DNA of 5,802 nt from an uncultured Sulfurovum sp. (GTDB taxonomy: Bacteria; Campylobacterota; Campylobacteria; Campylobacterales; Sulfurovaceae), in NCBI GenBank assembly GCA_937938065.1, contig CALDBH010000074.1:1-5802 (forward strand), given 5' to 3'. Under the pieces are notes generated by a model. That model did not search any database. It was not told where the DNA came from and worked only from the letters and a program-made list of their open reading frames with translations. The first letter of the stretch is position 1; every line of letters starts with the position of its first letter. Below are positions 1-5,802 of the stretch, in pieces. Made by a program: the position numbers and the translations under genes.

Positions 1-202
1 GGGGAAAGTTACAAAATACTATCTTCGAGAACTTTGTAAAAACTCAAAATCCTTTTGGGACTTTATAGATAATAACCCTTACATTGAACGTTCAGATATT
101 CATCTTGATAAAATTTGTCAAATTTTCAAAGAATATGGAGAGAATATCAGTATAGAACGATTAGTAAGAGAAACGTTTAACGAACATGGTGTAAAAGCTT
201 AA
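1..202 (+). CDS. 3' end of an unidentified protein (partial, open at left edge)
   Basis: An open frame runs from base 2 to a TAA at 200-202, giving 66 residues with no internal Met, so the start lies outside the window. The visible part is soluble, charged and probably helical, with no membrane segment. It contains a Trp/Phe-rich stretch (SFWDFIDNNPYIERSD) followed by a helix-like run (LDKICQIFKEYG) and ends in HGVKA. I do not recognise the family. The last codons overlap the end of the convergent RND gene: the four bases TTAA at 199-202 supply the stop codons of both genes. Sense-like codon use and the precise tail-to-tail junction support a real gene rather than a chance frame. No function is proposed. 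Confidence 0.6.
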   Translation, partial: GKVTKYYLRELCKNSKSFWDFIDNNPYIERSDIHLDKICQIFKEYGENISIERLVRETFNEHGVKA

Positions 203-3200
203 TCTTTAACCCTATATATCACTGCATACATCAAAGGTACATAATAAAGATTTAAAATAGTCGCCCAAGCGATACCAAAGCCAAGACTGATAGCCATAGG
301 CTGTAAAATGAGTGCTTGTCCTGACGCAAAGAACATTAATGTAAATAACCCTAATATCGTTGTAATAGATGTCAATAAAATAGGACGAAGTCTCTGTATT
401 GCTCCTACTAATACTTCTTCTTGATTCTTACCTTTTCTGATTACAGAAAGCATGATCAGACCATCATTTACCACAACACCTGCAAGACCGATAATACCCA
501 TTACACCTGGCATCGTTAGGTTCAGTCCAAGTACATACTGACCAAACAGTGCCCCAACGATAGAAAGTGGGATTGTAGAGACAATGATCAAAGGCATGAT
601 CAAAGAGTTAAACATCCATACTAAAGTGATAAAGATTAAAAAGATCGCTATCATCGCTGCTTGAGTCATCTCTTTTTGCATCTTTTTATTCTCTTTCTCT
701 TCTCCTTTAATAATCACCGTAACATCCTCTTTTTCCATCTCTTCAAGCAGCGGTTTTATCTCTTTCATGACATCAGTTGCCAGTACTTTTTTACTATCTA
801 CCCTTGCAGTGACAGTACGTACTCTTTGCGAATCTTCTTTAAAAATCTTAATATAACTACGCTGGTAGTTAAAATCACAAATATCTCTTAGATTTACCAT
901 TTGTGTTTTATCAGGTGTTGGCAATGTCACATTATGTAATTTAAGGTTTGCATCTTTATCTGGATTTTCTATTCGTATTCTGATAAGCCCTGTATCATTG
1001 AACATTTTTCCGTATTCTGCTTTAAGCAATGAACCTTTAAGCACTGAGGTAACATAGGCCTCACTAAAGCCAAGTTGCTGTCCATATTCATTCACACGTA
1101 ACTTAAGTTCTTTAACTCCCTCTTTTGCATTATCTGCAATATCTTTTACGCCATCGATACTTGAAAGTTTTTCTTTAAAGCGCTTTAGTACATTTAACAT
1201 CTTTTCATTGGATGTAGTTGCAAACCCGATCTCTATATCGTTACCCACTATACCTGCTTGAGGGGCATAGACATTCAGCTCTGTAAAAATCTTCTCACCA
1301 GTACTGCTTTTCATGGTTTCATAATGTGTAAATATCTCTTTTTGAATAGTTTCTACAATATCCTGTGCTTTACGTTGACGGATCATATCACTACCGTCAT
1401 ACTCCAATGAAAAGACTGGACTGATATACTTGTCAAAAAAGTTTTCAGGTGCTTTTTCATGCAGGTTTACAAAAATTTGGAAAAGATTATCGCCTGTCTC
1501 AAACTCCTGCTTTGCATCAAGGTTTATACCTATAACTGAGGTTACCGAAGAGAGATCACTGTCATCAATCTTTTCCAAGATCTCTTTTTCTATGGCCGTG
1601 ACATAGACCTCTGTATATTCAAGTTCATTATTCACATCGATTTTCCCATTTATGTAGATCTGTGTGGTATCAAATTCAGGAAAAAGCTTGAATTTTGTAA
1701 GCTTTAACATCCCTGCGGTAGCCAAAATAATAAAGGTAACCAAAAGTAAAAGACTTCGTTTTTTATACGTTAAAAGTGTTCCTAAAATACGTCTATACAA
1801 TTTATTTATTATTACCCAAAAATTGTTTTCACTATGTTCTCTTTCTACTTTACCTATACTAAAAAACTCTTTGGCGTGCAGTGGCAAGAAATAAAATGCT
1901 TCAAAAAATGAACTCACCAGCAAGATACTTATCATGACAGGGAGTACTTTCATAAATACACCCATCTCTCCACTCATGATCAAGAGCGGTAAAAAAGCAA
2001 ATACAGTTGTCAATGTTGCCGTAAGTACTGCAGGAAACATTTCAATAGCACCTTCTATAGCAGCATCTCTGGGACTCTTCCCTAACTCAATATGTCTATA
2101 GATATTCTCCCCGACAACGATCGCTTCATCCACTATCATACCTAGAGCGATCAGTGCACCTAAAAGTGTGAGCATATTCAGACTGTATCCCATCAGGTCA
2201 GCACCGATAAGTGTGATCATAAAACTTGCAGGAATACCAATAGCAACAACAAATGCAATACGATAATTCACACTTAAAAAAAGTGCCAAAAATACAAGTA
2301 TAAGTCCAAATAAAATATTTGAAGAAACCAAATTCAACCTGTTTTTGATCCAAACTGATGTATCCGTATAGGCTTCAAATGTGATATCAGGATACTCTTT
2401 AGCAAACGCTTTTAGATCTTCTCTAATTTGTTTACTCAAGGCAATAGCATTACCATCTTCTGTTTTATTAATGTTGAGGCTAACATTTCTTATACTGTTA
2501 AAATGAGAGAGTTCACCGCGATCACCCAATCCAAATTTCACGGTAGCTATATCACCTATTCGTATACGTTGATTACCTACCTTGATAAGTGTAATTTCTA
2601 CTTTGTTTGCACTTTTCTCACCATTGATCGTAGAGATATAGAGATGATTTCCCTGCTGTTTCAAAGTACCAATAGGGAAAATAGAACTTAAATTGGCAAT
2701 GGCCTGATAGACACTGTCTTTAGCCAGTCCATACGCATTGATCTTTTCATCATTGATCTGTACCAAGACCTCATCATCGACATCACCATAGACCGTAAGC
2801 CCACTAAGTTCCTGATAACGGCTTAGATCACTTTTTAGCTCATTACCTATGTCAAGCAGTGTTCTTGTTGTTACATCTCCAGAGATGGCAACAATAAGCA
2901 GTGGAAAATCTTTTTGTACAAGCTTTGCAGTAGGCTCATTCATATCTGTCGGGAGATCACGTCGGACATTTGAGATAACATCTTTTACATCATCAAGTGT
3001 TCTACTTTTATCACTTCCTTCTTTTATGTTAGCCTTTATAATGAAGGAGCCATTTTGGATCATTGTTTCTAAAGATTCTATCTCAGATATATTCTTCAGA
3101 TCATCCTCAATGGTCTTTACAACCATTTTATCTAGTACATCTGCACTACTTCCTGCATAACCACCCTGCACAGTGATCTTATCAAGTGCAGAAGGAGGGA

Positions 3201-3315
3201 AAATTTCTTTAGGAATATTTTGATAAGCAAATATAGAGAGGAATATCATAAAGGCCATCAAAATATGGTTGATAATGGGCTTATCTACTGCAAAACTAAT
3301 AAAACTACGTATCAT
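199..3315 (-). CDS. RND-superfamily efflux transporter, HAE1/AcrB-like inner-membrane pump
   Basis: This 1038-residue protein has the usual length and layout of an RND pump, which exports compounds from the inner membrane or periplasm using proton influx. Seen: a membrane helix at about 13-31, a large periplasmic loop (about 32-330), five helices between about 330 and 480, a helix at about 519-537, a second periplasmic loop (about 538-883) and five helices from about 884 to 1030. The TM4 motif is GMIVDEAIVVGEN (D396, E397), where AcrB has Asp-Asp. The TM10 motif is GLAGVVVNDG, with Val949 where AcrB has the relay Lys940; the GVVVND form is common in AcrB relatives. R975 and T982 (RLRPILLTS) match AcrB R971 and T978. 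The ATG overlaps the upstream ftsL-like stop as TAATG, with AGGA (3322-3325) six bases before it, indicating translational coupling. No adaptor (MFP) or outer-membrane channel gene is visible, so substrate and partners cannot be inferred; cation, drug or lipid export are all possible. Confidence 0.93.
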   Translation of the reverse strand: MIRSFISFAVDKPIINHILMAFMIFLSIFAYQNIPKEIFPPSALDKITVQGGYAGSSADVLDKMVVKTIEDDLKNISEIESLETMIQNGSFIIKANIKEGSDKSRTLDDVKDVISNVRRDLPTDMNEPTAKLVQKDFPLLIVAISGDVTTRTLLDIGNELKSDLSRYQELSGLTVYGDVDDEVLVQINDEKINAYGLAKDSVYQAIANLSSIFPIGTLKQQGNHLYISTINGEKSANKVEITLIKVGNQRIRIGDIATVKFGLGDRGELSHFNSIRNVSLNINKTEDGNAIALSKQIREDLKAFAKEYPDITFEAYTDTSVWIKNRLNLVSSNILFGLILVFLALFLSVNYRIAFVVAIGIPASFMITLIGADLMGYSLNMLTLLGALIALGMIVDEAIVVGENIYRHIELGKSPRDAAIEGAIEMFPAVLTATLTTVFAFLPLLIMSGEMGVFMKVLPVMISILLVSSFFEAFYFLPLHAKEFFSIGKVEREHSENNFWVIINKLYRRILGTLLTYKKRSLLLLVTFIILATAGMLKLTKFKLFPEFDTTQIYINGKIDVNNELEYTEVYVTAIEKEILEKIDDSDLSSVTSVIGINLDAKQEFETGDNLFQIFVNLHEKAPENFFDKYISPVFSLEYDGSDMIRQRKAQDIVETIQKEIFTHYETMKSSTGEKIFTELNVYAPQAGIVGNDIEIGFATTSNEKMLNVLKRFKEKLSSIDGVKDIADNAKEGVKELKLRVNEYGQQLGFSEAYVTSVLKGSLLKAEYGKMFNDTGLIRIRIENPDKDANLKLHNVTLPTPDKTQMVNLRDICDFNYQRSYIKIFKEDSQRVRTVTARVDSKKVLATDVMKEIKPLLEEMEKEDVTVIIKGEEKENKKMQKEMTQAAMIAIFLIFITLVWMFNSLIMPLIIVSTIPLSIVGALFGQYVLGLNLTMPGVMGIIGLAGVVVNDGLIMLSVIRKGKNQEEVLVGAIQRLRPILLTSITTILGLFTLMFFASGQALILQPMAISLGFGIAWATILNLYYVPLMYAVIYRVKD

Positions 3316-3584
3316 TAGTTTTCCTGTATGGCAAAAATAGTATCAGTTACCCTGTTTTTAAATTTTAACGCCTCTACACTCTGTTCAAGCATGACCTTTT
3401 CTGCTTTCAGTGCAGCAACCTCTCTTTTCATTTTGTTTACAACTTTACTCTCATAATAAATTTGATTACTCAAATAGATCTTGATCGTTGTCAGGATCAA
3501 AACAATGGTTACAGACATCAATATGACCATTGCCATACCAAAGGTAATACCATTAGGCTTCGATTTTTTCTTTTTACTTGCCAT
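3315..3584 (-). CDS. ftsL: FtsL-like small single-pass membrane coiled-coil protein
   Basis: This 89-residue protein has a short Lys-rich cytoplasmic N-terminus (MASKKKKSKP), one hydrophobic helix at about 14-36, and a charged heptad-like helix at about 41-77 (KVVNKMKREVAALKAEKV), matching the architecture of FtsL/FtsB division proteins. In known systems FtsL is a bitopic protein that joins FtsB and FtsQ at the septum and helps activate FtsWI. FtsL sequences are poorly conserved, so the call rests on topology and on position directly after rsmH, the classical dcw order. The ATG at 3582-3584 was chosen. A GTG two codons upstream (3588-3590, 91 residues) is in frame, but the purine-rich stretch AAAAAAGA sits too close to it. 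The start overlaps the rsmH end by 11 bases, and the stop overlaps the RND start by one base. It could instead be a DivIC/FtsB-type or unrelated membrane coiled-coil protein. Confidence 0.75.
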   Translation of the reverse strand: MASKKKKSKPNGITFGMAMVILMSVTIVLILTTIKIYLSNQIYYESKVVNKMKREVAALKAEKVMLEQSVEALKFKNRVTDTIFAIQEN

Positions 3585-4509
3585 GATCACTGTCTTTTTT
3601 AAATCTGAAACTTCTCAGTTTTGCAGATCTGCTTCGAGGATTTACTTTGAGTTCCGCTTTGGTTGCCGTTACAGGTTTAGAAGAAAACGCTTTACCCAAA
3701 GCATGGTTTTTACCACAGGTACAACGCATTGCCTGAGGGTCACAAATGCAAGATTGTCCCCATTTTTTGAATCGGTTCTTGACCAAACGGTCTTCCAGTG
3801 AGTGAAAAGAGATGAGAGAAACGACTTCCCCCTTCACATGTTTTTGCTCTAAAGCATCAAGTAATCCTTCTATTTCACCCAGTTCATTGTTCACTTCGAT
3901 ACGAATGGCTTGAAACATCAAAGTTGCAGGATGTATCTTTCCTCCTGCAGGTATAACCGTTTTGGCGATCTCACTTAACTCTTTGGCTGAGTTAATAGGT
4001 GCCTGTGCTCTTGCTTCCACTACAGCCGATGCCAGTTTTTTAAATGAACGTACTTCACCATAAGTGTCAAAAATGTATTCCAGTTTTTCTTTAGGGTACT
4101 CATTCACCACTTCATAAGCAGAGAGTGCTGAGGATGCATCCATACGCATATCCAGCGTTTCAGAAGTAAAAGAAAAACCTCTATCTTGTTTGTCCAGTTG
4201 TAAAGAGGAGACCCCAAAGTCTGCCAACACCGCTACAATAGGGCTTTCTTTTAATGTAGGAAACACTGTTGCAAAAGTACCTTTATAAAGTGTACTGCGT
4301 CCCTCAAAAGGTTCTAAACGTTTTTTAGAAAAGGCCAATGCTTCATCGTCTCTGTCAATTCCTATATGTTTCAAACCCTCATATTTGGCTAAAATTTCAG
4401 AACTATGCCCTGCATATCCAAGCGTACAATCAACAAAGTAACCTTCACCAACATCTTTAAAGCTTTCCAGTACCTCATCTAAAAGTACAGGTATATGAGG
4501 TGTTTCCAC
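3574..4509 (-). CDS. rsmH: 16S rRNA (cytosine(1402)-N(4))-methyltransferase RsmH (MraW)
   Basis: RsmH uses S-adenosylmethionine to methylate N4 of C1402 in the decoding centre of 16S rRNA. The 311-residue length is normal for the family. Visible family motifs in order: HIPVLLDEVL (5-14), the SAM-binding loop DCTLGYAGHS (27-36), GIDRD (50-54), ADFGVSSLQLD (96-106), RGFSF (110-114), LDMRMD (119-124), FQAIRIEVNNEL (199-210), SFHSLEDRLVK (234-244) and a C-terminal NPRSRSAKLR (290-299). Four cysteines, C254, C256, C263 and C265, form the CxC...CxCG cluster seen in many RsmH proteins. Translation starts at GTG: GAAGGA (4515-4520) lies five bases upstream, and an in-frame TGA at 4519-4521 excludes any earlier start. 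It is the first gene of the operon with the ftsL-like and RND genes; no mraZ precedes it, as a divergent gene begins 77 bases away. Confidence 0.96.
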   Translation of the reverse strand: METPHIPVLLDEVLESFKDVGEGYFVDCTLGYAGHSSEILAKYEGLKHIGIDRDDEALAFSKKRLEPFEGRSTLYKGTFATVFPTLKESPIVAVLADFGVSSLQLDKQDRGFSFTSETLDMRMDASSALSAYEVVNEYPKEKLEYIFDTYGEVRSFKKLASAVVEARAQAPINSAKELSEIAKTVIPAGGKIHPATLMFQAIRIEVNNELGEIEGLLDALEQKHVKGEVVSLISFHSLEDRLVKNRFKKWGQSCICDPQAMRCTCGKNHALGKAFSSKPVTATKAELKVNPRSRSAKLRSFRFKKDSDHGK

Positions 4510-4514
4510 ATGTT

Positions 4515-4520
4515 TCCTTC
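4515..4520 (-). promoter_or_regulatory. Ribosome binding site that fixes the GTG start of rsmH
   Basis: On the minus strand GAAGGA is followed by five bases and then GTG (4509-4507). The same stretch holds an in-frame TGA (4521-4519), so the GTG is the only possible start giving the conserved N-terminus. An out-of-frame ATG at 4511-4509 overlaps the GTG by one base, three bases after the Shine-Dalgarno core. Confidence 0.75.
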
Positions 4521-4549
4521 ATTGCATAATATATGAATTATTTTAATGA

Positions 4550-4556
4550 TATAATA
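4550..4556. promoter_or_regulatory. Candidate shared -10 box of a divergent promoter (rsmH operon and aldolase-like gene)
   Basis: The + strand reads a perfect TATAAT at 4550-4555. The minus strand reads TATTAT over 4556-4551. Initiation about seven bases downstream would give leaders of roughly 25 bases for the + strand gene at 4587 and about 33 bases for rsmH, both reasonable. No TTGACA-like -35 box stands at normal spacing on either strand, but AT-rich sequence upstream of a -10 box is typical of Campylobacterota sigma-70 promoters. TTGCAT at 4522-4527 is too far away (22 bases). A second minus-strand candidate, TATTAT at 4531-4526, would leave a leader of only about 10 bases. Confidence 0.45.
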
Positions 4557-4586
4557 GCGAAATATTCCTAACTAAAGGTTACCCAA

Positions 4587-5162
4587 ATGGTAGACAAGCA
4601 TCTCATCGAAGACATTAAACATGTTTCACTCTCTCTGTTTAACAAAAACTTCTTTGGTGTCTATCATGGCTCCATCTCAGCAAGAGTCAGCAGCAGTGGA
4701 TTTATCATCAACTCTAAAGATACGATCTTGGATGAAGTTACAGGAGAGTCACTTGTAAAGCTTGATTGTCAAAAAAGAGATTATCGCTGGAGTATGGCAA
4801 ATTCAGATGTGCACATACATGAACATATTTATGAGACCATCCCCAATGCAAAATATGTCTGCTATACCATGCCTCCATACGCGACTGCATATTCACTCAA
4901 ACATGGTAAAGTTTCTCCACAAGACTACTATGGAAAACAAATCCTCGGTGAGGTCATCGTATATGATCCCAAAAACATAGACGACTGGCTGGAACGTGCA
5001 CCATACGAGATTCCACAGTTTTTTCAAAAACATGACACACACCTGCTTCTTATCAAAGGTTTTGGGCTCATCTCTTATGACAGGGACATCACAGAAATGG
5101 CAAAGAAAATTTCCATTTTAGAAAACTCTTGCAGGCTGTTGGCATTATCTGCAAATATTTAA
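4587..5162 (+). CDS. Class II aldolase/adducin-fold protein lacking the usual metal ligands
   Basis: The 191-residue protein follows the class II aldolase/adducin N-terminal domain pattern: an N-terminal helix, GSISARV (28-34, family GNISxR), NSDVHIHEHIY (72-82, family SSE...H..IY), YVCYTMPPYATAYSL (90-104, family VVHTHPPYATA) and LLIKGFGLISYDRD (154-167, family LLrgHGvv..GrD), then a final helix. Active members bind zinc through the two His of HxH and the His of HG, and use the Glu of SSE for catalysis. Here those positions are Tyr93, Met95, Phe159 and Asp74, so aldol cleavage by the normal mechanism is unlikely. The frame is intact with a good start (AAAGG at 4574-4578, eight bases before ATG), so it is a maintained gene, not a decayed one. 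No signal peptide or membrane helix is seen; it is probably cytoplasmic. It is transcribed divergently from rsmH. A structural, regulatory or altered-ligand role is possible, and no substrate can be named. Confidence 0.8.
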   Translation: MVDKHLIEDIKHVSLSLFNKNFFGVYHGSISARVSSSGFIINSKDTILDEVTGESLVKLDCQKRDYRWSMANSDVHIHEHIYETIPNAKYVCYTMPPYATAYSLKHGKVSPQDYYGKQILGEVIVYDPKNIDDWLERAPYEIPQFFQKHDTHLLLIKGFGLISYDRDITEMAKKISILENSCRLLALSANI

Positions 5163-5272
5163 AATATATCTTTATATTATAATCAAAAATAACTGTTAGT
5201 ATGTGTCAACACTTCTGTAAAGCATACTTTTGTTATACTCCTCCAAATATAATCTAACACAGGATACCTGAT
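5163..5272 (+). promoter_or_regulatory. AT-rich intergenic region with candidate promoter for the downstream gene
   Basis: Between the aldolase-like stop and the next ATG there is no GC-rich hairpin with a T-run, so no intrinsic terminator is evident and read-through is possible. The best promoter candidate is the extended -10 TGTTATACT at 5231-5239, which would start RNA near 5246. Perfect TATAAT boxes also occur at 5248-5253, very close to the gene, and at 5178-5183. Upstream of the extended -10 are two nested inverted repeats: AGTATG (5198-5203) with CATACT (5223-5228), and GTGT (5203-5206) with ACAC (5209-5212). They are short and could be chance in such AT-rich DNA. Confidence 0.4.
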
Positions 5273-5802
5273 ATGAATCAGACAAAGAAAAGATTAAGTA
5301 TCATTAATCATGCCATTTCCATCACTGATGTTGAGACCATACAGCTTCAGGTTTTAAAGTTGGCACTGCTTAAAACAGATGAGAAAATACAAGAAATCGT
5401 TACAGCGGTTCAGGCAGAAAACTATGCACAGGCACAAGGGCTGATTAACCAATATATAGAAACGCCTACCGACAACATCCTTCAAAGAACTTCACAAAAA
5501 GCGCAAGCAGCTATGGCAGAAGAAGATCAAGCCATTATAGATGAGTTTGATCTTTTTGTCACATCAAGTACAGCTGAAAAACCTCAAGAGATCGATATTA
5601 ATGATTTTCTTCTTGATGAACTTCCAGTCAGAACAAAAGTTGAAACAAAAAAAGTAGCCCATAGTGATTTTGATGCCCTGCTAAATATTGACATTGATAA
5701 TGTACTGACTGACAACATTGAAATGGATGTTGCACACACGTCCAAAGATACATTCTTTGACTCTTCGGAAGAAAAGAACATACAGGACATAGGTACCTCT
5801 CA
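5273..5802 (+). CDS. Unrecognised protein with helical N-terminus and acidic motif-bearing tail (partial, open at right edge)
   Basis: An ATG preceded by AGGA (5261-5264, eight bases before) opens a frame of 176 complete codons that has no stop before the window ends. Residues 1-85 look like amphipathic helices with no membrane segment or signal peptide: INHAISITDVETIQLQVLKL (11-30), then DEKIQEIVTAVQAENYAQAQ (36-55), and a Gln/Ala-rich stretch at 70-85. Beyond about residue 86 the chain turns acidic and low in complexity, with recurring Asp/Phe/Leu clusters: DEFDLFV (90-96), DINDFLLDEL (108-117), SDFDALLNIDIDNVL (131-145) and KDTFFDSS (158-165). Such a tail suggests a disordered linker or docking region leading to a domain outside the window. 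I do not recognise the family. Regular codon use and a clear ribosome site make the gene convincing; its function is unknown. Confidence 0.75.
   Translation, partial: MNQTKKRLSIINHAISITDVETIQLQVLKLALLKTDEKIQEIVTAVQAENYAQAQGLINQYIETPTDNILQRTSQKAQAAMAEEDQAIIDEFDLFVTSSTAEKPQEIDINDFLLDELPVRTKVETKKVAHSDFDALLNIDIDNVLTDNIEMDVAHTSKDTFFDSSEEKNIQDIGTS

Noticed and set aside
661..3160. Several + strand open frames of 76-103 codons inside the RND gene (661-891, 1664-1894, 2428-2691, 2849-3160)
   Set aside because: They lie antisense to a clearly conserved full-length transporter, have no family likeness, show biased compositions typical of reverse-complemented coding DNA and have no convincing ribosome sites.
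3715..3750. Four-cysteine cluster of RsmH (C254, C256, C263, C265) as a novel metal-binding insertion
   Set aside because: A CxC...CxCG cluster at this place is common in RsmH proteins of many bacteria, so it is a family trait and not a novelty.
3481..3801. + strand frame of 106 codons across the ftsL/rsmH junction
   Set aside because: It is antisense to two genes with strong sequence or context support, and its peptide is Phe/Arg-rich shadow sequence without recognisable domains.
4762..4980. + strand frame of 72 codons inside the aldolase-like gene
   Set aside because: It is a frame-shifted shadow of the 191-residue gene, whose own frame carries all the family motifs.
5163..5200. Possible intrinsic terminator after the aldolase-like gene
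   Set aside because: The sequence is AT-rich with only weak self-complementarity and no GC stem followed by a T-run.
5584..5790. Minus-strand frame of 68 codons, Ser-rich
   Set aside because: It is antisense to the partial gene starting at 5273; the Ser-rich composition is what the acidic + strand codons give when read backwards.

Overview
The window looks like chromosomal DNA of a free-living Campylobacterota bacterium, probably of the Sulfurovum/Sulfurimonas kind. The basis is the AT-rich sequence, promoters with good -10 boxes but no clear -35 boxes, an rsmH followed at once by a tiny ftsL-like gene, and the general look of the proteins. This is recognition by eye; no search was run.

Layout. 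(1) Bases 1-202 hold the 3' end of an unidentified + strand gene. It converges on, and overlaps by four bases, the end of the next operon. (2) Bases 4509 down to 199 are a compact three-gene operon on the minus strand: rsmH (16S rRNA C1402 N4-methyltransferase), then a small single-pass membrane coiled-coil protein that fits FtsL, then a full-length RND-superfamily inner-membrane pump. The three genes overlap at both junctions (11 bases and 1 base), so they are probably translationally coupled. The first two genes keep the order of the classical division and cell wall (dcw) cluster, but the expected ftsI is replaced by an efflux pump. (3) A 77-base divergent intergenic region (4510-4586) contains a -10-like box that reads well on both strands. 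(4) On the + strand, 4587-5162 encodes a class II aldolase/adducin-fold protein in which every zinc-ligand position I can align by motif is substituted, so it is probably not an aldolase. (5) A 110-base AT-rich gap with candidate promoters leads to a + strand gene starting at 5273. This gene is open to the window end and encodes an unrecognised, probably cytoplasmic protein with a helical N-terminus and an acidic tail carrying recurring Asp/Phe motifs.

How the genes relate. rsmH and ftsL link ribosome maturation and cell division, as in many bacteria. The RND pump has no periplasmic adaptor or outer-membrane channel gene inside the window, so partners, if any, are elsewhere. The most unusual items are the ligand-less aldolase homologue and the acidic-repeat gene behind it. 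I see no mobile element, CRISPR array, tRNA or rRNA, and no gene-free stretch over 300 bases.
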